A DNA stretch of 64,000 bases from Vitellaria paradoxa (GCA_019916065.1 CM034234.1:7786342-7850341), one strand, 5' to 3'. Positions 11,218-22,599 are shown, counted from the first letter of the stretch. Numbers and translations are program-made. Notes: a model not told the origin generated them from the sequence alone.

Positions 11218-11516
11218 TGTGAGAAACCTGCCCATGAGGGACTCTACCTGCAAGAGAGTGAAGCGGGAGGTGAAACAGAAAAGTAATACCTCCCATCCCA
11301 CATCGCTTGGGTCGTGGAATGAAGTGACATATATGTAATATTCGATATCAATATAAGAAAAACGCATTTTAAAGCCGTGAGGGCACTAGGTTCAGTGAGA
11401 TCTCCAGGGTTAAGCATGCTCCAGTGAGAGCAGTACTAGGATGGGTAACCTCCTGGGAAGTAGCTTACCAAGCCCAAAGCGGACAATATTGTACTATATG
11501 GATGCGGGTCGTTACA
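11218..11516 (+). repeat. Cassandra LTR1
   Basis: 299 bp. The 5S-derived part is about 11375-11463, with TTAAGCATGCTCCAG (A-box region) and AGGATGGGTAACCTCCTGGG (C-box region, one change from the usual GGGTGACC). Confidence 0.88.
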
Positions 11517-11739
11517 AATGGTATCAGAGCCAATACCCAGCCTTACCAAGCTCAAAGCGGACAATATTGTACTATATGGATGCGGGTCGTTACAAATGGT
11601 ATCAGAGCCAATACCCAACCGGAAGTATGGGATCACGCGTGGGCCCTACGTGTGGGGGACCTGCCTGTGAGGGACTCTACCCGCGGGAGAGCGAAGCAGG
11701 AGGCCACGCGGGGATAAGTGCCCTGTAAGGGGGGAGGAT
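11517..11739 (+). repeat. Cassandra internal domain 1, with a local tandem duplication
   Basis: Holds the primer-binding site, then a roughly 75-bp duplication at about 11543-11618 that repeats the end of LTR1 plus the primer-binding site (GGATGCGGGTCGTTACAAAT occurs twice). It then reads through a GC-rich stretch to the polypurine tract at 11729-11739. Confidence 0.8.
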
Positions 11740-12035
11740 TGTGAGAGACCTGCCCGTGAGTGACTCTGCCTGCGGGAGAGTGAAGCAGGAGGTGAAACAG
11801 AGAAGCAATGCCTCCCATCCCACATCGCTTGGGTCGTGAAAGGAAGTGACATATATTTAATATTCGATATCAATATAAGAAAAACGCATTTTAAAGCCGT
11901 GAGGGCACTGGGTTCAGTGGGAACTCCAGGGTTAAGCGTGCTCCAGTGGGAGTACTAGGATGGGTGACCTCCTGGGAAGTAGCTTACCAAGTCCAAAGAG
12001 GACAATATTGTACTATATGGATGCGGGTCGTTACA
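11740..12035 (+). repeat. Cassandra LTR2, best-preserved 5S promoter
   Basis: 296 bp. The 5S-derived part has GTTAAGCGTGCTCCAG and AGGATGGGTGACCTCCTGGG. The latter matches the C-box region of plant 5S rRNA as I know it, so RNA polymerase III recognition is conceivable. Confidence 0.88.
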
Positions 12036-12180
12036 AATTGTATCAGAGCTAATACCCAGTCGGAAGTGTGGGATCACGCGTGGGCCCCACGTGTAGGGGA
12101 CCTGCTTGTGAGGGACTCTGCCTGCGGGAGAGTGAAACAGGAGGCCACGCGAGGACACGTGCCCTGTAAGGGGGAAGGAT
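12036..12180 (+). repeat. Cassandra internal domain 2
   Basis: 145 bp. The primer-binding site is slightly decayed (TTGTATCAGAGCT). Ends in GGGGGAAGGAT, the polypurine tract before LTR3. Confidence 0.8.
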
Positions 12181-12488
12181 TGTGAGGGACTGTGAGGGAC
12201 CTGCCCGTGAGAGACTCTGCCTGCGGGAGAGTGAAGCGGGAGGTGAAGCAGAGAAGCAATGCCTCCCATTCCACATCACCTGGGTCGTGGAAGGAAGTTG
12301 CATATATGTAACATTCAATATCAATCTAATACAATGCGTTTTAAAACTGTGAGGGCACTGGATTCAGTGGGAATTCCAGGATTAAGAGTGCTCCAGTGGA
12401 AGCAGTACTAGGATGGGTAACTTCCTGCGAAATAGCTTATCAAGCCTAAAGCGGACAATATTGTACTATATGGATGCGGGTCGTTACA
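12181..12488 (+). repeat. Cassandra LTR3
   Basis: 308 bp, longer because of a 10-bp duplication at its start (TGTGAGGGAC twice). The 5S part is more decayed (GGATTAAGAGTGCTCCAG, GGGTAACTTCCTGCG). Followed by the AAATC target duplication. Confidence 0.85.
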
Positions 12489-12493
12489 AAATC

Positions 12494-13319
12494 TACTAAT
12501 TGTAAACTTTTTCTTCTCGTAATTATTCATATAAATAAGAATTATATAAAATATAAATAAATGTATAGGTACATTCTGTGAGACGTTTTGTAATGGCTTC
12601 GTTTTCTAATAACTCTTTCAATTTTGGCATTTTCTGGCAATGCCCTTCCTTCTCTTCGATCAGCGACTGTCAGTATTTCAATCTATATATCTCTAACGTT
12701 CTCAAATTGATTCCATGCTCTACCGTCTTTCTATTACCATTTTATGCATCAGGGGGTGCAAAAAAAAAAAAAATCGAATAATCCAAGCATCCAACCGATT
12801 CGACTACTTTGATTCGATTTATATCAAAATTAGTTTGATTTTAAGTTAAGAAAGGTAACAATTTGATATTTTTAATTCGTTTCACAAATTAATAAATAAA
12901 ATAATAAAAACGAATTGAACTAAAAATAATTCAAAGTTAATCAACCTATTATTTATTTAGATGTTTAGAAATCAAAAATAAACAAATCGTACTAAGCTAA
13001 AAACCAAGCCAACAAAACTCAATTTAGGTCATTTCAAAAATCGAATCGATCCAACATGACATTCTTTATTCAGTTCACTTCCAGTTTCAAATTGAAATCT
13101 GTTCGATTTCGAGTTTAATTTTTAAGAATCAAAAGAAAATTAATTCAATTCTAAATTAATTATGAATTTAAACCAAACTGACTATTAATTCAATTCTAAA
13201 TTAATCATGAATCTGAACCGAACTAACTCATATATACTCATGTTATACACTAATAATTCTTTAATTTTTAATTTCGTATTAAAATTTAACTTTTCAACCC
13301 AACCAATACCCATCGTTTA
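12494..13319. other. AT-rich spacer with a diffuse repeat
   Basis: From about 12755 (GGGGGTGCAAAAA) to 13230 the sequence is rich in GAATTGAA, TCGAATCGAT and ATTCAATTCTAAATTAAT words. The last is tandemly repeated at 13143-13165 and 13190-13206. Probably an old non-autonomous element. No gene seen. Confidence 0.35.
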
Positions 13320-14020
13320 TATAGGAAGAGTGACAATTAGAGCTTATTTAGTAACGTTGTTATTTTTCTATTTATGTTTAGTTGTATGTATTTTTTGATT
13401 TTTGTTTTTTATTGTCATTTTTTTCCTTAATGAAAACTAAAATTGCATTTGAAAATTTAATTTTTACATAATTAAATTTTATTCTATTCAATAAAAATTA
13501 ATTAAATTTAATAAAATATATTTTATATTAAGTAAATTGCTTAAATTAATTTAATTTAATCATATTATTTACTAAAAATAATTTTGTTTTAATAAAATAT
13601 TTAAATAAAATAACTTATTTTAATATGATGAGATAAAAATGGATAAAGTATTAACTTGACAAAATGTTTATAAAAAAAAGTGAAAATATATATATATATT
13701 TTTTGCATTTTTCATTTAAGTTTTCATTAGAAACAAACAAGTAAAAAGAGCTTTAATAAATGCATTTTTTGTTGTTAATATAAAAGAAAAATTGTAAACA
13801 TAAAAACTACTAAATGATTCCTTAATAATTGATGCAAATTTTTTTTTTTTTTTGGTAATTAATAATTGATGCAATTATAGGCAGATCATCACTGTCAAAA
13901 TCCATACCTGCTTCAATCGTACTCTAGTTTAATATAGATTTCGAGAAACATATTGAAAGTATAGCAACCGTACAAATATGGTAAGAGATATGACAGCAGA
14001 GACGACCAGTAAGAGTTATC
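13320..14020. repeat. Second copy of the spacer upstream of a P450 unit
   Basis: Aligns by eye with 2370-2990, then with 4515-4545 (ATGACAGCRGAGAYRACCAG). It therefore lacks the two MITEs present in the left copy. It represents the DNA just upstream of a lost exon 1. Confidence 0.55.
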
Positions 14021-14521
14021 TGAAGGCGCTCTGCCTCATTATTCAACAAGTCTTTTGTCATATCTTGTGTTCTATTTAACGCTATCTAAAATATTAAAAA
14101 TTTTAAATTTTTTTTAAAAATTATTTATTTTTATTTTACTGCATGAATTATAAATGCATAAATTATCTCATTTTATCTTTTTTTTATCACTCCAAAATCA
14201 CCTAAATATTATTTATAAATTAATCATGAAAATTATTGAAGGCAATACATTAGGGTGTTTAGTTTATTAAAATCTATTAAAATTTATTAAATTTTATCAA
14301 TTTTTATGTACTTTCTTTCAATAAAATTTCATCACATATTACATTTATATCAATATTTTTATTTTTTTTATCATTCAAACACTCCAATTATAAGAGTGTT
14401 TGGAGTTGTAAAAATTAATATATATTTACATCAATAAGAAACATATCTTAATAAATTTTAATAAAAGTTATAATTTTATAACATGTACAGTGAGATAAAA
14501 AGTAAAGAATTTTTAAAAATT
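14021..14521. mobile_element. Spacer holding a MITE at about 14251-14392
   Basis: A MITE-like segment starts AGGGTGTTTAGTTTATTAAA and ends CATTCAAACACTCC. A related copy lies at 63215-63380. Where exon 1 and the intron of the P450 unit should be, only this AT-rich DNA is found. Confidence 0.4.
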
Positions 14522-15103
14522 TTTGAATGAGCAATGGCGGAGCTTTTGCGGAACCCCGATTCTATGAGAAATGTTAAAGAAGAGCTGGATCGAGTTATCA
14601 ATCAACCCAACCGGAGAGTTGAAGACAGTGACATAGAAGAGCTGCCCCACTTGCAAGCTGTAGTGAAAGAAACAATCAGGCTACATCCCGGGCTTCCCTT
14701 TCTGGTACCCCGGAATTCAATGGAACATTGCAACTATATGGGGGTATCACATACCCAAGAACACTCGACTATTGGTGAATGCATGGGCAATTTGAAGAGA
14801 CCCAGAGTCCTGGGAAGACCCCTTGTCGTTCAAGCCTGAGAGATTTTTGGGGAAAAACATTAAGTTCAAAGGGCAACACTTTGAGTTAATCCCATTTGGA
14901 TCGGGAAGAAGGATCTGCATTGGTTATCCCGTGGCTCAAAGACTGGTTCGTCTTGCTGTGGCGACCCTGTTACAGTCTTTTGATTGGGGAGCTCAGCAAC
15001 TCTGTCACTCCAACGACTCTGGACTGACTTGAATGAAAGAATGGGATTAACACTTCGTAAACTGGTACCTTTAAAGGCAATACCCACAGCTCGAATTGCC
15101 TAA
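14522..15103 (+). pseudogene. CYP76-type P450 pseudogene, exon 2 only
   Basis: Starts inside the exon-2 region at GAATGAGCAATGGCGG (E-stop-AMAE) and runs to TAA 15101-15103. Readable motifs: KETIRLHP (ExxR), FKPERF and FGSGRRICIG. Lesions: TGG to TGA in the opening codons, an extra G in the GGGGG run near 14741, a TGA near 14792 where paralogues read GGA, an extra G after GATTGGGG near 14988, and a small insertion near 15028. Exon 1, the intron and the I-helix motif are absent. The NSMEHCNYMG phrase places it with the 26797 and 57841 copies. Confidence 0.88.
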
Positions 15104-15990
15104 AACTCTGCAAGCGATCATCAAGGTTACGTAATTAATTCCTTTATCATCAAGTTTTGTATGGCATTGTTGGATTTGGATCGAGTTTATGGGTTTTCCC
15201 TGTAATTTACATAAACCTGTTTTTGTTTATGCAATTTTCGTTCGTTAATTTCATGTTTCATGGTATATGGTTGGCCTGGATCATGACCATAAACAAGCTA
15301 ATTTTTAATTATTTTTATTTTATTTAAATTGTCATTCCTCATATCCAGTAGGTAGGTAAGTTATACTCATTTTTCCTCCATATTTGAATAATTACATTTA
15401 TCACCCCTCAATATTTAAATTTTCACAAACATAATACTAACCTCCTTCGGTTAGTTGGTTAGGACTTGAATGAAAAATTGATAACATCAGCCATAAAATT
15501 AAATATTATATCAAATGTACCCTCCTATAATTGAAATTGTCTCCAGATAAATCATAAAACCATCCAAACCAATACATTCCCACCTCAAAACTTTCAAAGT
15601 TTGTCTCGTGGATCAAATCGATAGTTTAATACATATACAATTACTTGCCTGCCATCCCAAGAGATGATAATAATTCTTCAACATCAACCAGAAGCATAAG
15701 TAGTTTTTTTTTTTTTTTTTTTTTTTTTGTTGAAGCTAATAGATTTTCTGGGACAAAAATATAAAAATTGGATATGAAGCTTAAATTTTTTTTGGAGCTG
15801 AATCAAAAAGAAATTTCATTGAATAACAATCAACTTTCCAAACCAAAAGCATACTTCATTCCACTACATTTCTGAAACCTAATTTCAAAACTTAAAAACA
15901 CAAACCCTAAAATTACCAATTGCAGGTCCAATCTATCATTTTCAAAAAAAAAAAAAAAAGTAAATAACTAACCAATCAACCGCTGAAACC
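15104..15990. other. AT-rich spacer downstream of the exon-2 pseudogene
   Basis: No gene. Bases about 15104-15250 are probably decayed 3' flank of the P450 copy. A 26-nt T run at about 15704-15729 would be an A tail on the minus strand, downstream of the histone pseudogene. Confidence 0.35.
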
Positions 15991-16252
15991 CTACAGAGTC
16001 CTCCCCTGCCTCTTGAGAGTATAGACCACATCCATGGCGGTGACCTCCTTCCTCCGGGCGTGCTCAGTGTAGATAACAAAGTCTCTGATGATATTCTTGT
16101 GGAAGATCTTGAGGAAGCCGCGAGTCTTCTCGCAGATGAGACTGATGATCCTCTTCACTCCGCCTCTGCGAGCAAGAGGGCAAATTGCCAGCTTTATGAT
16201 GCTTTGCTCCTCCCTTTCCCAAACCCCTGCTGCCCTTGTTGCACCCACACAT
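15991..16252 (-). pseudogene. Histone H4 pseudogene
   Basis: In one frame the reading begins [20 protein letters not shown], matching the H4 N terminus. After a frameshift and loss of about ten codons it continues [15 protein letters not shown], then [25 protein letters not shown] and LKRQGRTL. Conserved H4 positions are changed, for example [11 protein letters not shown] where the normal protein has [11 protein letters not shown]. The final YGFGG is lost because the Tyr codon is TAG (15993-15991), followed by readable GFSG. No intron is seen. A minus-strand A tail about 260 bp downstream would suit a retrocopy. It is not a functional histone gene. Confidence 0.88.
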
Positions 16253-16436
16253 TTCGCTACGAGAGTGGATTTAAAGCTTAAATTTGAAGCTTAAAAAACC
16301 CTAAAATTTTTAAATATAAAATTGGTATCAAATGTGAGATCGAGGCAATGGTGATAAGTGTAATGGCAGAAGAAGAAGATGATGAAACCTTAACACACAG
16401 GAGGCGAGGTTTATTTACGGGGGATGTTTGATGGAG

Positions 16437-16668
16437 TGTGTGTTTGGCGACTCAAAAAAAAAAATTTTAAAATTTTTAAAATTTTAAAAATTTTTTAATT
16501 AAATTTTTATTACTTATTATTTTTATATTACATTAATCCTAATTTATTAATTTTTTTGAAAATTTTAAAATTTTTTTAATCAAATTTTTATTACTTATCA
16601 TTTTTATATCACATTAATCTCAATTTTTAAAATTTTTAAAATTTTTTTAACCTCTAAACACACCCGAA
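16437..16668. mobile_element. MITE-like element with internal duplication
   Basis: Bounded by GTGTGTTTGGCGACTC and CTCTAAACACACCCG. The interior repeats TTTTTATTACTTATTATTTT-like sequence twice (about 16505 and 16585). No coding capacity. Confidence 0.45.
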
Positions 16669-16693
16669 CAAGAGGCAAATGACATACCCAGAA

Positions 16694-16733
<40 letters not shown>
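16694..16733. repeat. (AAT)n microsatellite
   Basis: About twelve uninterrupted AAT units. Confidence 0.9.
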
Positions 16734-16736
<3 letters not shown>

Positions 16737-16939
16737 GGACTAGAGGCTAATGGGTTTTCAGGCTTGCAGGGTGTGAGAGGAGAAGGTACAGAGGGGGTAT
16801 TAATGTCTTTTTGGAAAAATTAATAACAGCATCATGTATCTAAAAATATATATTTTTTTTGTATGGAAAGATTAACTTGTTGCTGGTATTTTTATTTTAA
16901 AATAAAAAATATAAGTGTAAATTTTTAATATTAACAGAA

Positions 16940-17205
16940 ATGCTGGATATAATTTATTTTATCCAGTAATTGCGTGCAGTTTCACTCAGTATCTTTCACT
17001 AGAAAGCAATTTACGATTAGCGATTATTGAAAATCACATATATATTACTCACTTACTAAACCTATGAATTTTGGGAGTATAAATTTTAAATATTGACAAA
17101 AGGAATGAGTATAATTTATCCTATCCAGTAATTACTTTCACCCATTGTCAGCGATTAATGAAAATCACATATTACTCATCCACTAAATCTATGAATTTTT
17201 TTTTT
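16940..17205. repeat. Imperfect direct repeat, period about 160 bp
   Basis: ATAATTTATYYTATCCAGTA opens both copies (about 16950 and 17109). Both end in TGAAAATCACATAT and CTATGAATTTT. The origin is unknown. Confidence 0.55.
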
Positions 17206-18259
17206 CCTGAAAAAATCAACATTAACAGCTTACTTGTATTGTATAATGGCAATCACTCTAGTGTATGTTGATAATTAAATAATACATAATATTTAATTAA
17301 ATTTCTTATGATATTCACGTATTTTATCTTTTAACTTAAAATAATACCTTGAAGTGTTGCTAATAATAATCTGAATGCAGAATGTTACCTCAAATTATTG
17401 TTCTTAAAATATCTACTTCAACTAAAGACAAAATTGTTGAAAATTCGAATTTCTCCATATTTCCCTGTGATAAACCGTTATGGGTTGTATATTTAATGTG
17501 TATAAGTTAATGAAATTTATAAATCAACTAGTAATAACTCATACCTACAGCACTCTGAATAAAATTAATATTAAATTCCTTATATAATTGAGATTTTAGA
17601 TAAAAAGTTTCAATCAAAAAAATTATGATAATGCATGGGTGTTAATTTTTTTTTTAACTTTAGGCCTTAGCACCTATTACTTGTATTTTAGTCTCTCTTC
17701 CAAGCACTATAAAAAATACAAATTATAATGTTTTAATTTGAAATATTTAACTTTCTAAAAATTATAATTGGGTGAAATTTAACTTGTCAGTTTTAATTTG
17801 TATATGATCTCTACCTTAAAATATGGTAAAATTTAAAATTTTCAAATTATTTTGTGATATAAATGATAGTGAAATCAACTAAAATAAGAATTGATTCGAA
17901 AATTAAAAATATAAAAATGATCTCAATGGTCGAATGAAAGAAAAAACAATCCGTAGCCGTTAGACCTTAGTATGTGAGAGGGACATTTTTAAAAACCGTC
18001 CTATTTTATTATATAGATTCTTAGATCTTGTTGCAACCCATCAATTATGTTACAGAGATTTTTTTTTTTTCTAAACTAAAAATTATAAAAAAGAATATTG
18101 AGAATTTTATTGTATGGTGCTCACTAACTTGTTTCATGGCTACTTTCATATTTTTCAATCCCCGCTCCGACAATATAGACGATCCTATAAGGCTACTAAA
18201 TTAATCCTTGTTGTTCTTCTTAAATTAACAACCATCAACATTATTCACATTAGAATTTA
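17206..18259. other. AT-rich spacer, nothing recognised
   Basis: No ORF of note, no clear TIR or LTR structure seen. Confidence 0.4.
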
Positions 18260-19590
18260 GACTATGAAACAAATTGTTTGTCCCGGATCCAAGTTTTCCT
18301 TTCAATTCGTAAATATTTCAATTACTGATCTACATTAAAACTAATGTTATGTATAGAAACTTTTCTTCTTGTAACTTATTCAAAGCAGGACGTTTATCAA
18401 TAATTGTCCATGGCAAAAAAAAAAAAAAAAATTGACATGCACTCGGGGGATACTTTTATTTTGATTTTTTGTCATTATATATATATAATTTTTTTTCATT
18501 GAATTTGATTTTTCGTGGTTTTTAAGTATGATTTTTACATTCATTAAAAATAATTCAAAGAAAACAATTAAAAATAAAACAATCTATATGCAAGTGAAAA
18601 TAATTTTGTTTTTTAACCTATACGTAGATTTTTTTTTAATTTAAACTATTTTTTACAATTTCTTTTAAAAAATAAGAATAACAAGCATAAAAGTTAACAG
18701 AACAAAAAATGAAGGAAGAGAGAGATTCAATAGCGCCAAGAGTGATTCATATTTCCTCTACATGCTAAGGGTGCTTCATATATCCTCTCAATGCAGGATA
18801 CCCATACAATTAAGGTTAATGGTATATTATTAGAAAATTATTTTAAAAATAAAAACTCATAAAGATATGTATTCTAATTATAAAATTAACAATGTCAAGT
18901 CATTCTCTACAATTTAATACGATGAATTGCGCAGAATTTCTTCTATCCGAGTCTACGTATCTTAGCTAGAATGGAAAATTTTCCAACTTGCTTTCCTCAT
19001 TAATTAAATTGTTCCAAGCTAGAAGAAAGATTAAATTTATATTAATTAATTGAGTTATTAAAAACATAATAATAATTTGGCTAGCATGAGAAGGTTACTT
19101 GATGTTGGGATACATCTAGTCATATAAAATAATAAATGCCATAAGTAATGGTGGCAGCTCATATATATGAATCATGGCATTTAAAAATAATATTTCTACT
19201 CTATCCATTTGGTATTAAAAAATAGTAGTAATAATAATGATGGATGGACTCCGCGATTTAGTCTGGTGATCGAGGCGAGTCCCTTCTGGATTATGTCCTG
19301 GAATGTGGGGGTTCGAATCGCCCCAGATACACTACCGCGACTTAAACGGTGAGATGTCTTAGGTCGGACCGCTCTCCCTCCGGTTTGACAAGTCGGGATG
19401 AGTCCAAAGGGCCCTACCCGACCCAAGTTCCAGGTCATCAAAAAAATAATAATAATAATGGATGGATTCATTGGGCTTACAGGGGTTGAAGTGCAAAAAA
19501 ACACAGCAACTATTGAAATATTGCATATCAATGATCTTTCTATATCATTTGTAGACCACACCATCATTAAATTATTAGAAAAAATTAATT
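18260..19590. repeat. P450 upstream segment, right copy (matches 6600-8170)
   Basis: Collinear by eye with the left copy, including TGTTGGGATACATCTAGTCA near 19106 and the TCATTTGTAGA stretch near 19548. It carries a SINE at 19249-19446 that the left copy lacks. It contains the distal promoter of the intact P450 gene at 20033. Confidence 0.65.
19249..19446 (+). mobile_element. tRNA-derived SINE
   Basis: About 198 bp, far richer in GC than its surroundings. It contains a Pol III B-box (GGGTTCGAATCGCC, near 19310) and an upstream A-box-like TTTAGTCTGGTGATCGAGG, and it ends in an A run. It is flanked by ATAATAATGATGGATGGA and ATAATAATAATGGATGGA, a near-perfect target duplication. The paralogous site at about 8108-8130 has a single unoccupied copy of this target. 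Confidence 0.8.
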
Positions 19591-20032
19591 TAAATTAGAT
19601 TATTAATATGGTATTTGGTTTGTTTTTCTTTTTCTTTTTTTTTTATTTTATGTTTTAAAGATCTCAAAATAAAAAAACAAATAATGGTCAGTTTTCTTTA
19701 TTTTGAAATTTTTCTTATTTTTGGTTAAAAACACTCAAAACAAATTTTTGTCATTTTTCATTTTATATGTAAGTTCATTTTCTATTTTCTAAAATAATTT
19801 TTAAAACACAAGTAATTAAATACATTTTAAACTATTTTTCTTGTTTTCAAAAGAGTAAAATAAAAATGAGCTCAAAATAAAAATAAAAATAAAAGAATAA
19901 ATCACACGCCACCTAAATTATTTATAGAAAATCAACACTGTTCATAAGTAGGACTTCAACTCCCGATTGATTGAAGGCTACTATTTAAATGTACGTAGAA
20001 ACAATTCGATTAGAGCTCAATTAAATGCAGAA
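19591..20032 (+). promoter_or_regulatory. Proximal promoter and leader of the intact P450 gene
   Basis: AT-rich, no ORF of note. A TATA-like TATTTAAAT lies at 19982-19990, 43 bp before the ATG at 20033. The decayed relic at 9070 has a better TATA box (TATAAATTATA) at the same alignment position. An earlier in-frame ATG at 19967 exists but lies upstream of the TATA box. Confidence 0.4.
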
Positions 20033-22599
20033 ATGGAGTGCAATTGGTGTTCATCACTGCTAACCGGCTGGTTGAGTATTGTTTCATTATTATCAGCCTC
20101 TCTTCTTTTTCTTATACTCAGCTGGACCAGGTGCCCGAATGGTGCTACCAAACGGCGACCACCGGGGCCGCCAGGATGGCCGGTGTTTGGCAACATGTTC
20201 GACCTTGGAACCATGCCGCACCAGAACTTATCCAAACTCAGGTTCGAGTACGGACCGGTTCTGTGGTTGCGCCTCGGATCAGTTAACACCTTGGTCGTAC
20301 AATCAGCCAAGGCGGCCGAGGAATTGTTCAAGAAGCACGACCTCACTTTCTGCGACCGCCGAGTCCCCGACGCAGTGACAGCCTGGAATTACAACCAGGG
20401 ATCTCTAGCTTTCGGTAATTACGGAACGAATTGGCGCACGCTGAGGCGGCTCTGCACCGCCGAACTCGTCGCCAACAAGCGAATCGGCGAGACGGCCGCT
20501 CTGAGGCGAAAGTGCGTCGACAAAATGGTGCGGTGGATAGAGGAGGAGTCGATGGAGTCGCGCGCGAACGGGAGATCGGGCGAGGTCGAGATCGGGCGAT
20601 TCCTCTTTCTGATGGCTTTCAATGTGGTCGGGAACCTCATGCTGTCGAGAGATCTCCTGGAACCGAATTCGGACGAAGGGGTTGAGTTCTTCGATGGAAT
20701 GGTGAAGTTCATGGAGTGGGCTGGGACGCCTAATGTGTCGGATTTCTTTCCCTTTCTGAAGTGGATGGATCCTCAGGGGATCAGAAGGAGTATGGTCCGT
20801 GACCTGGGAGGACTCTTGAAGATTGCAGGTAAGTTTGTGAAGGAGAGGGTTCGGCAGAAGGAACTGGGGATTGAGAGGACGAGCAAAGATTTCTTGGATG
20901 CTGTCTTGGAGTATGAAGGTGATCCGGGGAAAGAAGGGCCGCGTAAGATTTCTGAGAGGAATGTGATTATTATCATACTGGTAATTTTAATTAAACGCCA
21001 TTTAATTTGGGTATGGATGCATGCATGCAATTATTAATTAATTCACGGTCTCATCTAAATCGGATTTTCTATAATTGAAGTCTTTATATAATTGTTTCTA
21101 TTTTTTATAAATTAAAAAATTATTCTTACAAATTATAACTATTATAAATTTTCAATGCACATGTAAAATTAATAATTTGTTGCTTATGTATTACCCATCT
21201 TTTCATTTAACAAGAAATTTTAATTTATAATTATTTCATAGAAATAAAAATTAACATTAGAATAAATATTTAACAAATTTTTAGATTTTAGTTTTTTTAA
21301 TTGTTTTAATATTTAAATTTATTTTTGTATTATATGACATTTTTATGATATCATGGTTCAGTTTCAAATAAGCCGGCAGTTCATTAATCCTTAATCCAAT
21401 TATTTTTATTTATTTATTTTTTTTGTTTTCTTAATCATCTAAATTTCAAAATATTGCAAATAGCCTTTGTAATAAATATTTACAAAGACTATATAGGTGC
21501 ATATAATGAAAATTTCATGTTTTAATCGTTACTGTAAGCAGGGGTAGCCCCAAATTTGTAATTACTAAGGATAAAATTAAATGTTTAAGAAAAAAAAAGT
21601 AAATTGAAAATTTTAATAATAATGAGACAATAGAAAAAATTATAAATAAATGAGAGTTAAATCAATACAATATCAGTATAATTTTTCTAATAAATTGTGA
21701 CAAACTTTTATCGGTCCTCCCATGACTATAGGATCCATATGCAAAGCCCCAAGGTCCGAATCCAAATATTTAATTTTGTGATCGAATCTATTTAATAACT
21801 CTTAAAAAAAAAGTGTTTTAATTTTTTTTTAACCATAGAAATATCATTAATTACCACATAACACTTATTGTACAACTTGCTTGTTAAAGAAAATAGTAGG
21901 CTATCATTAATTTTCAAAATCATTAATTATAGTCTAGCAATATACATATATATATATATATATATTATAATGGTGCAGGAGATGTTTTTTGGAGGGTCAG
22001 AAACCACAAGTAGCACCATTGAATGGGCACTGGCAGAGCTACTACGCAACCCTGTTACAATGACAAAGGCTAAAGAAGAGCTCGATCGAGTGATTGGACC
22101 CAATAGGAAGGTGGAAGAGAGCGACATGGATGAGCTGCCGTATTTGCAAGCAGTAGTGAAGGAAACTCTCCGGCTACATCCTGGGCTGCCCTTAACGTTA
22201 CCTCGCAACGCAATGGAAGATTCCAATTTCATGGGATACTTCATACCCAAGAACACACAAGTGATTGTAAATGCATGGGCAATTGGAAGGGACCCAGAGT
22301 CATGGGACGACCCCTCGTCTTTCAAGCCCGAGAGGTTTCTAGGGAAAGATATCGAGTACAAAGGGCAAAACTTCGAGTTGATTCCCTTTGGGTCTGGAAG
22401 AAGGATTTGCGTCGGCTATGCCTTGGCTCACCAAGTTCTCCGCCTTGCTTTGGCAACCCTGCTACAGACTTTTGACTGGGAGCTGGACAACACTGTCACT
22501 TCCAATGCCACTCTAGACATGAATGAAAGGATTGGGATATCACTGAGGAAGTTAGTGCCCTTGAAAGTAATACCCACAAAGCGAGCTGCTTCCTTTTAA
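20033..22599 (+). CDS. Cytochrome P450 monooxygenase, CYP76 family (CYP76A-like), intact
   Basis: Exon 1 is 20033-20980 and exon 2 is 21979-22599; the 998-nt GT-AG intron is phase 0, the position shared by all copies here. The protein has 522 residues. Residues 10-32 form the ER membrane anchor, 43-50 the PPGPPGWP hinge, 134-138 the WRTLR C-helix, 321-326 GGSETT (oxygen activation), 378-381 ETLR (ExxR), 433-436 PERF and 453-462 FGSGRRICVG, with heme ligand Cys460. CYP76 enzymes use NADPH-P450 reductase and often oxidise mono- or diterpenoids; an iridoid oxidase is known in CYP76A. The substrate cannot be read here. The start at MECNWCSS is preferred because the paralogues begin at the same place. 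No defect seen. The gene sits among dead copies. Confidence 0.93.

Larger units (their letters stand above)
11218..12488 (+). mobile_element. Cassandra-type TRIM, tandem form: three LTRs and two internal domains
   Basis: The structure is LTR1 (11218-11516), internal domain, LTR2 (11740-12035), internal domain, LTR3 (12181-12488). Each LTR starts TGTGAG and ends GTTACA. The AAATC target duplication flanks the whole array at 11213-11217 and 12489-12493. After LTR1 comes TGGTATCAGAGCC (11519-11531), a primer-binding site for initiator tRNA-Met. Before LTR2 and LTR3 are polypurine tracts (GGGGGGAGGAT, GGGGGAAGGAT). Each LTR carries a 5S rRNA-derived segment, the hallmark of Cassandra. There is no protein-coding capacity, so it depends on enzymes from other elements. 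The single outer target duplication points to one insertion followed by unequal recombination. Confidence 0.9.

Noticed and set aside
11436..12324. Several overlapping ORFs of 60-104 residues on both strands
   Set aside because: They are repeated translations of the Cassandra LTR and internal domain, which is non-coding.
21868..21978. ATG-initiated reading upstream of exon 2 of the 20033 gene
   Set aside because: It is intron sequence; the splice acceptor at 21976-21978 and alignment with paralogues set the exon start.
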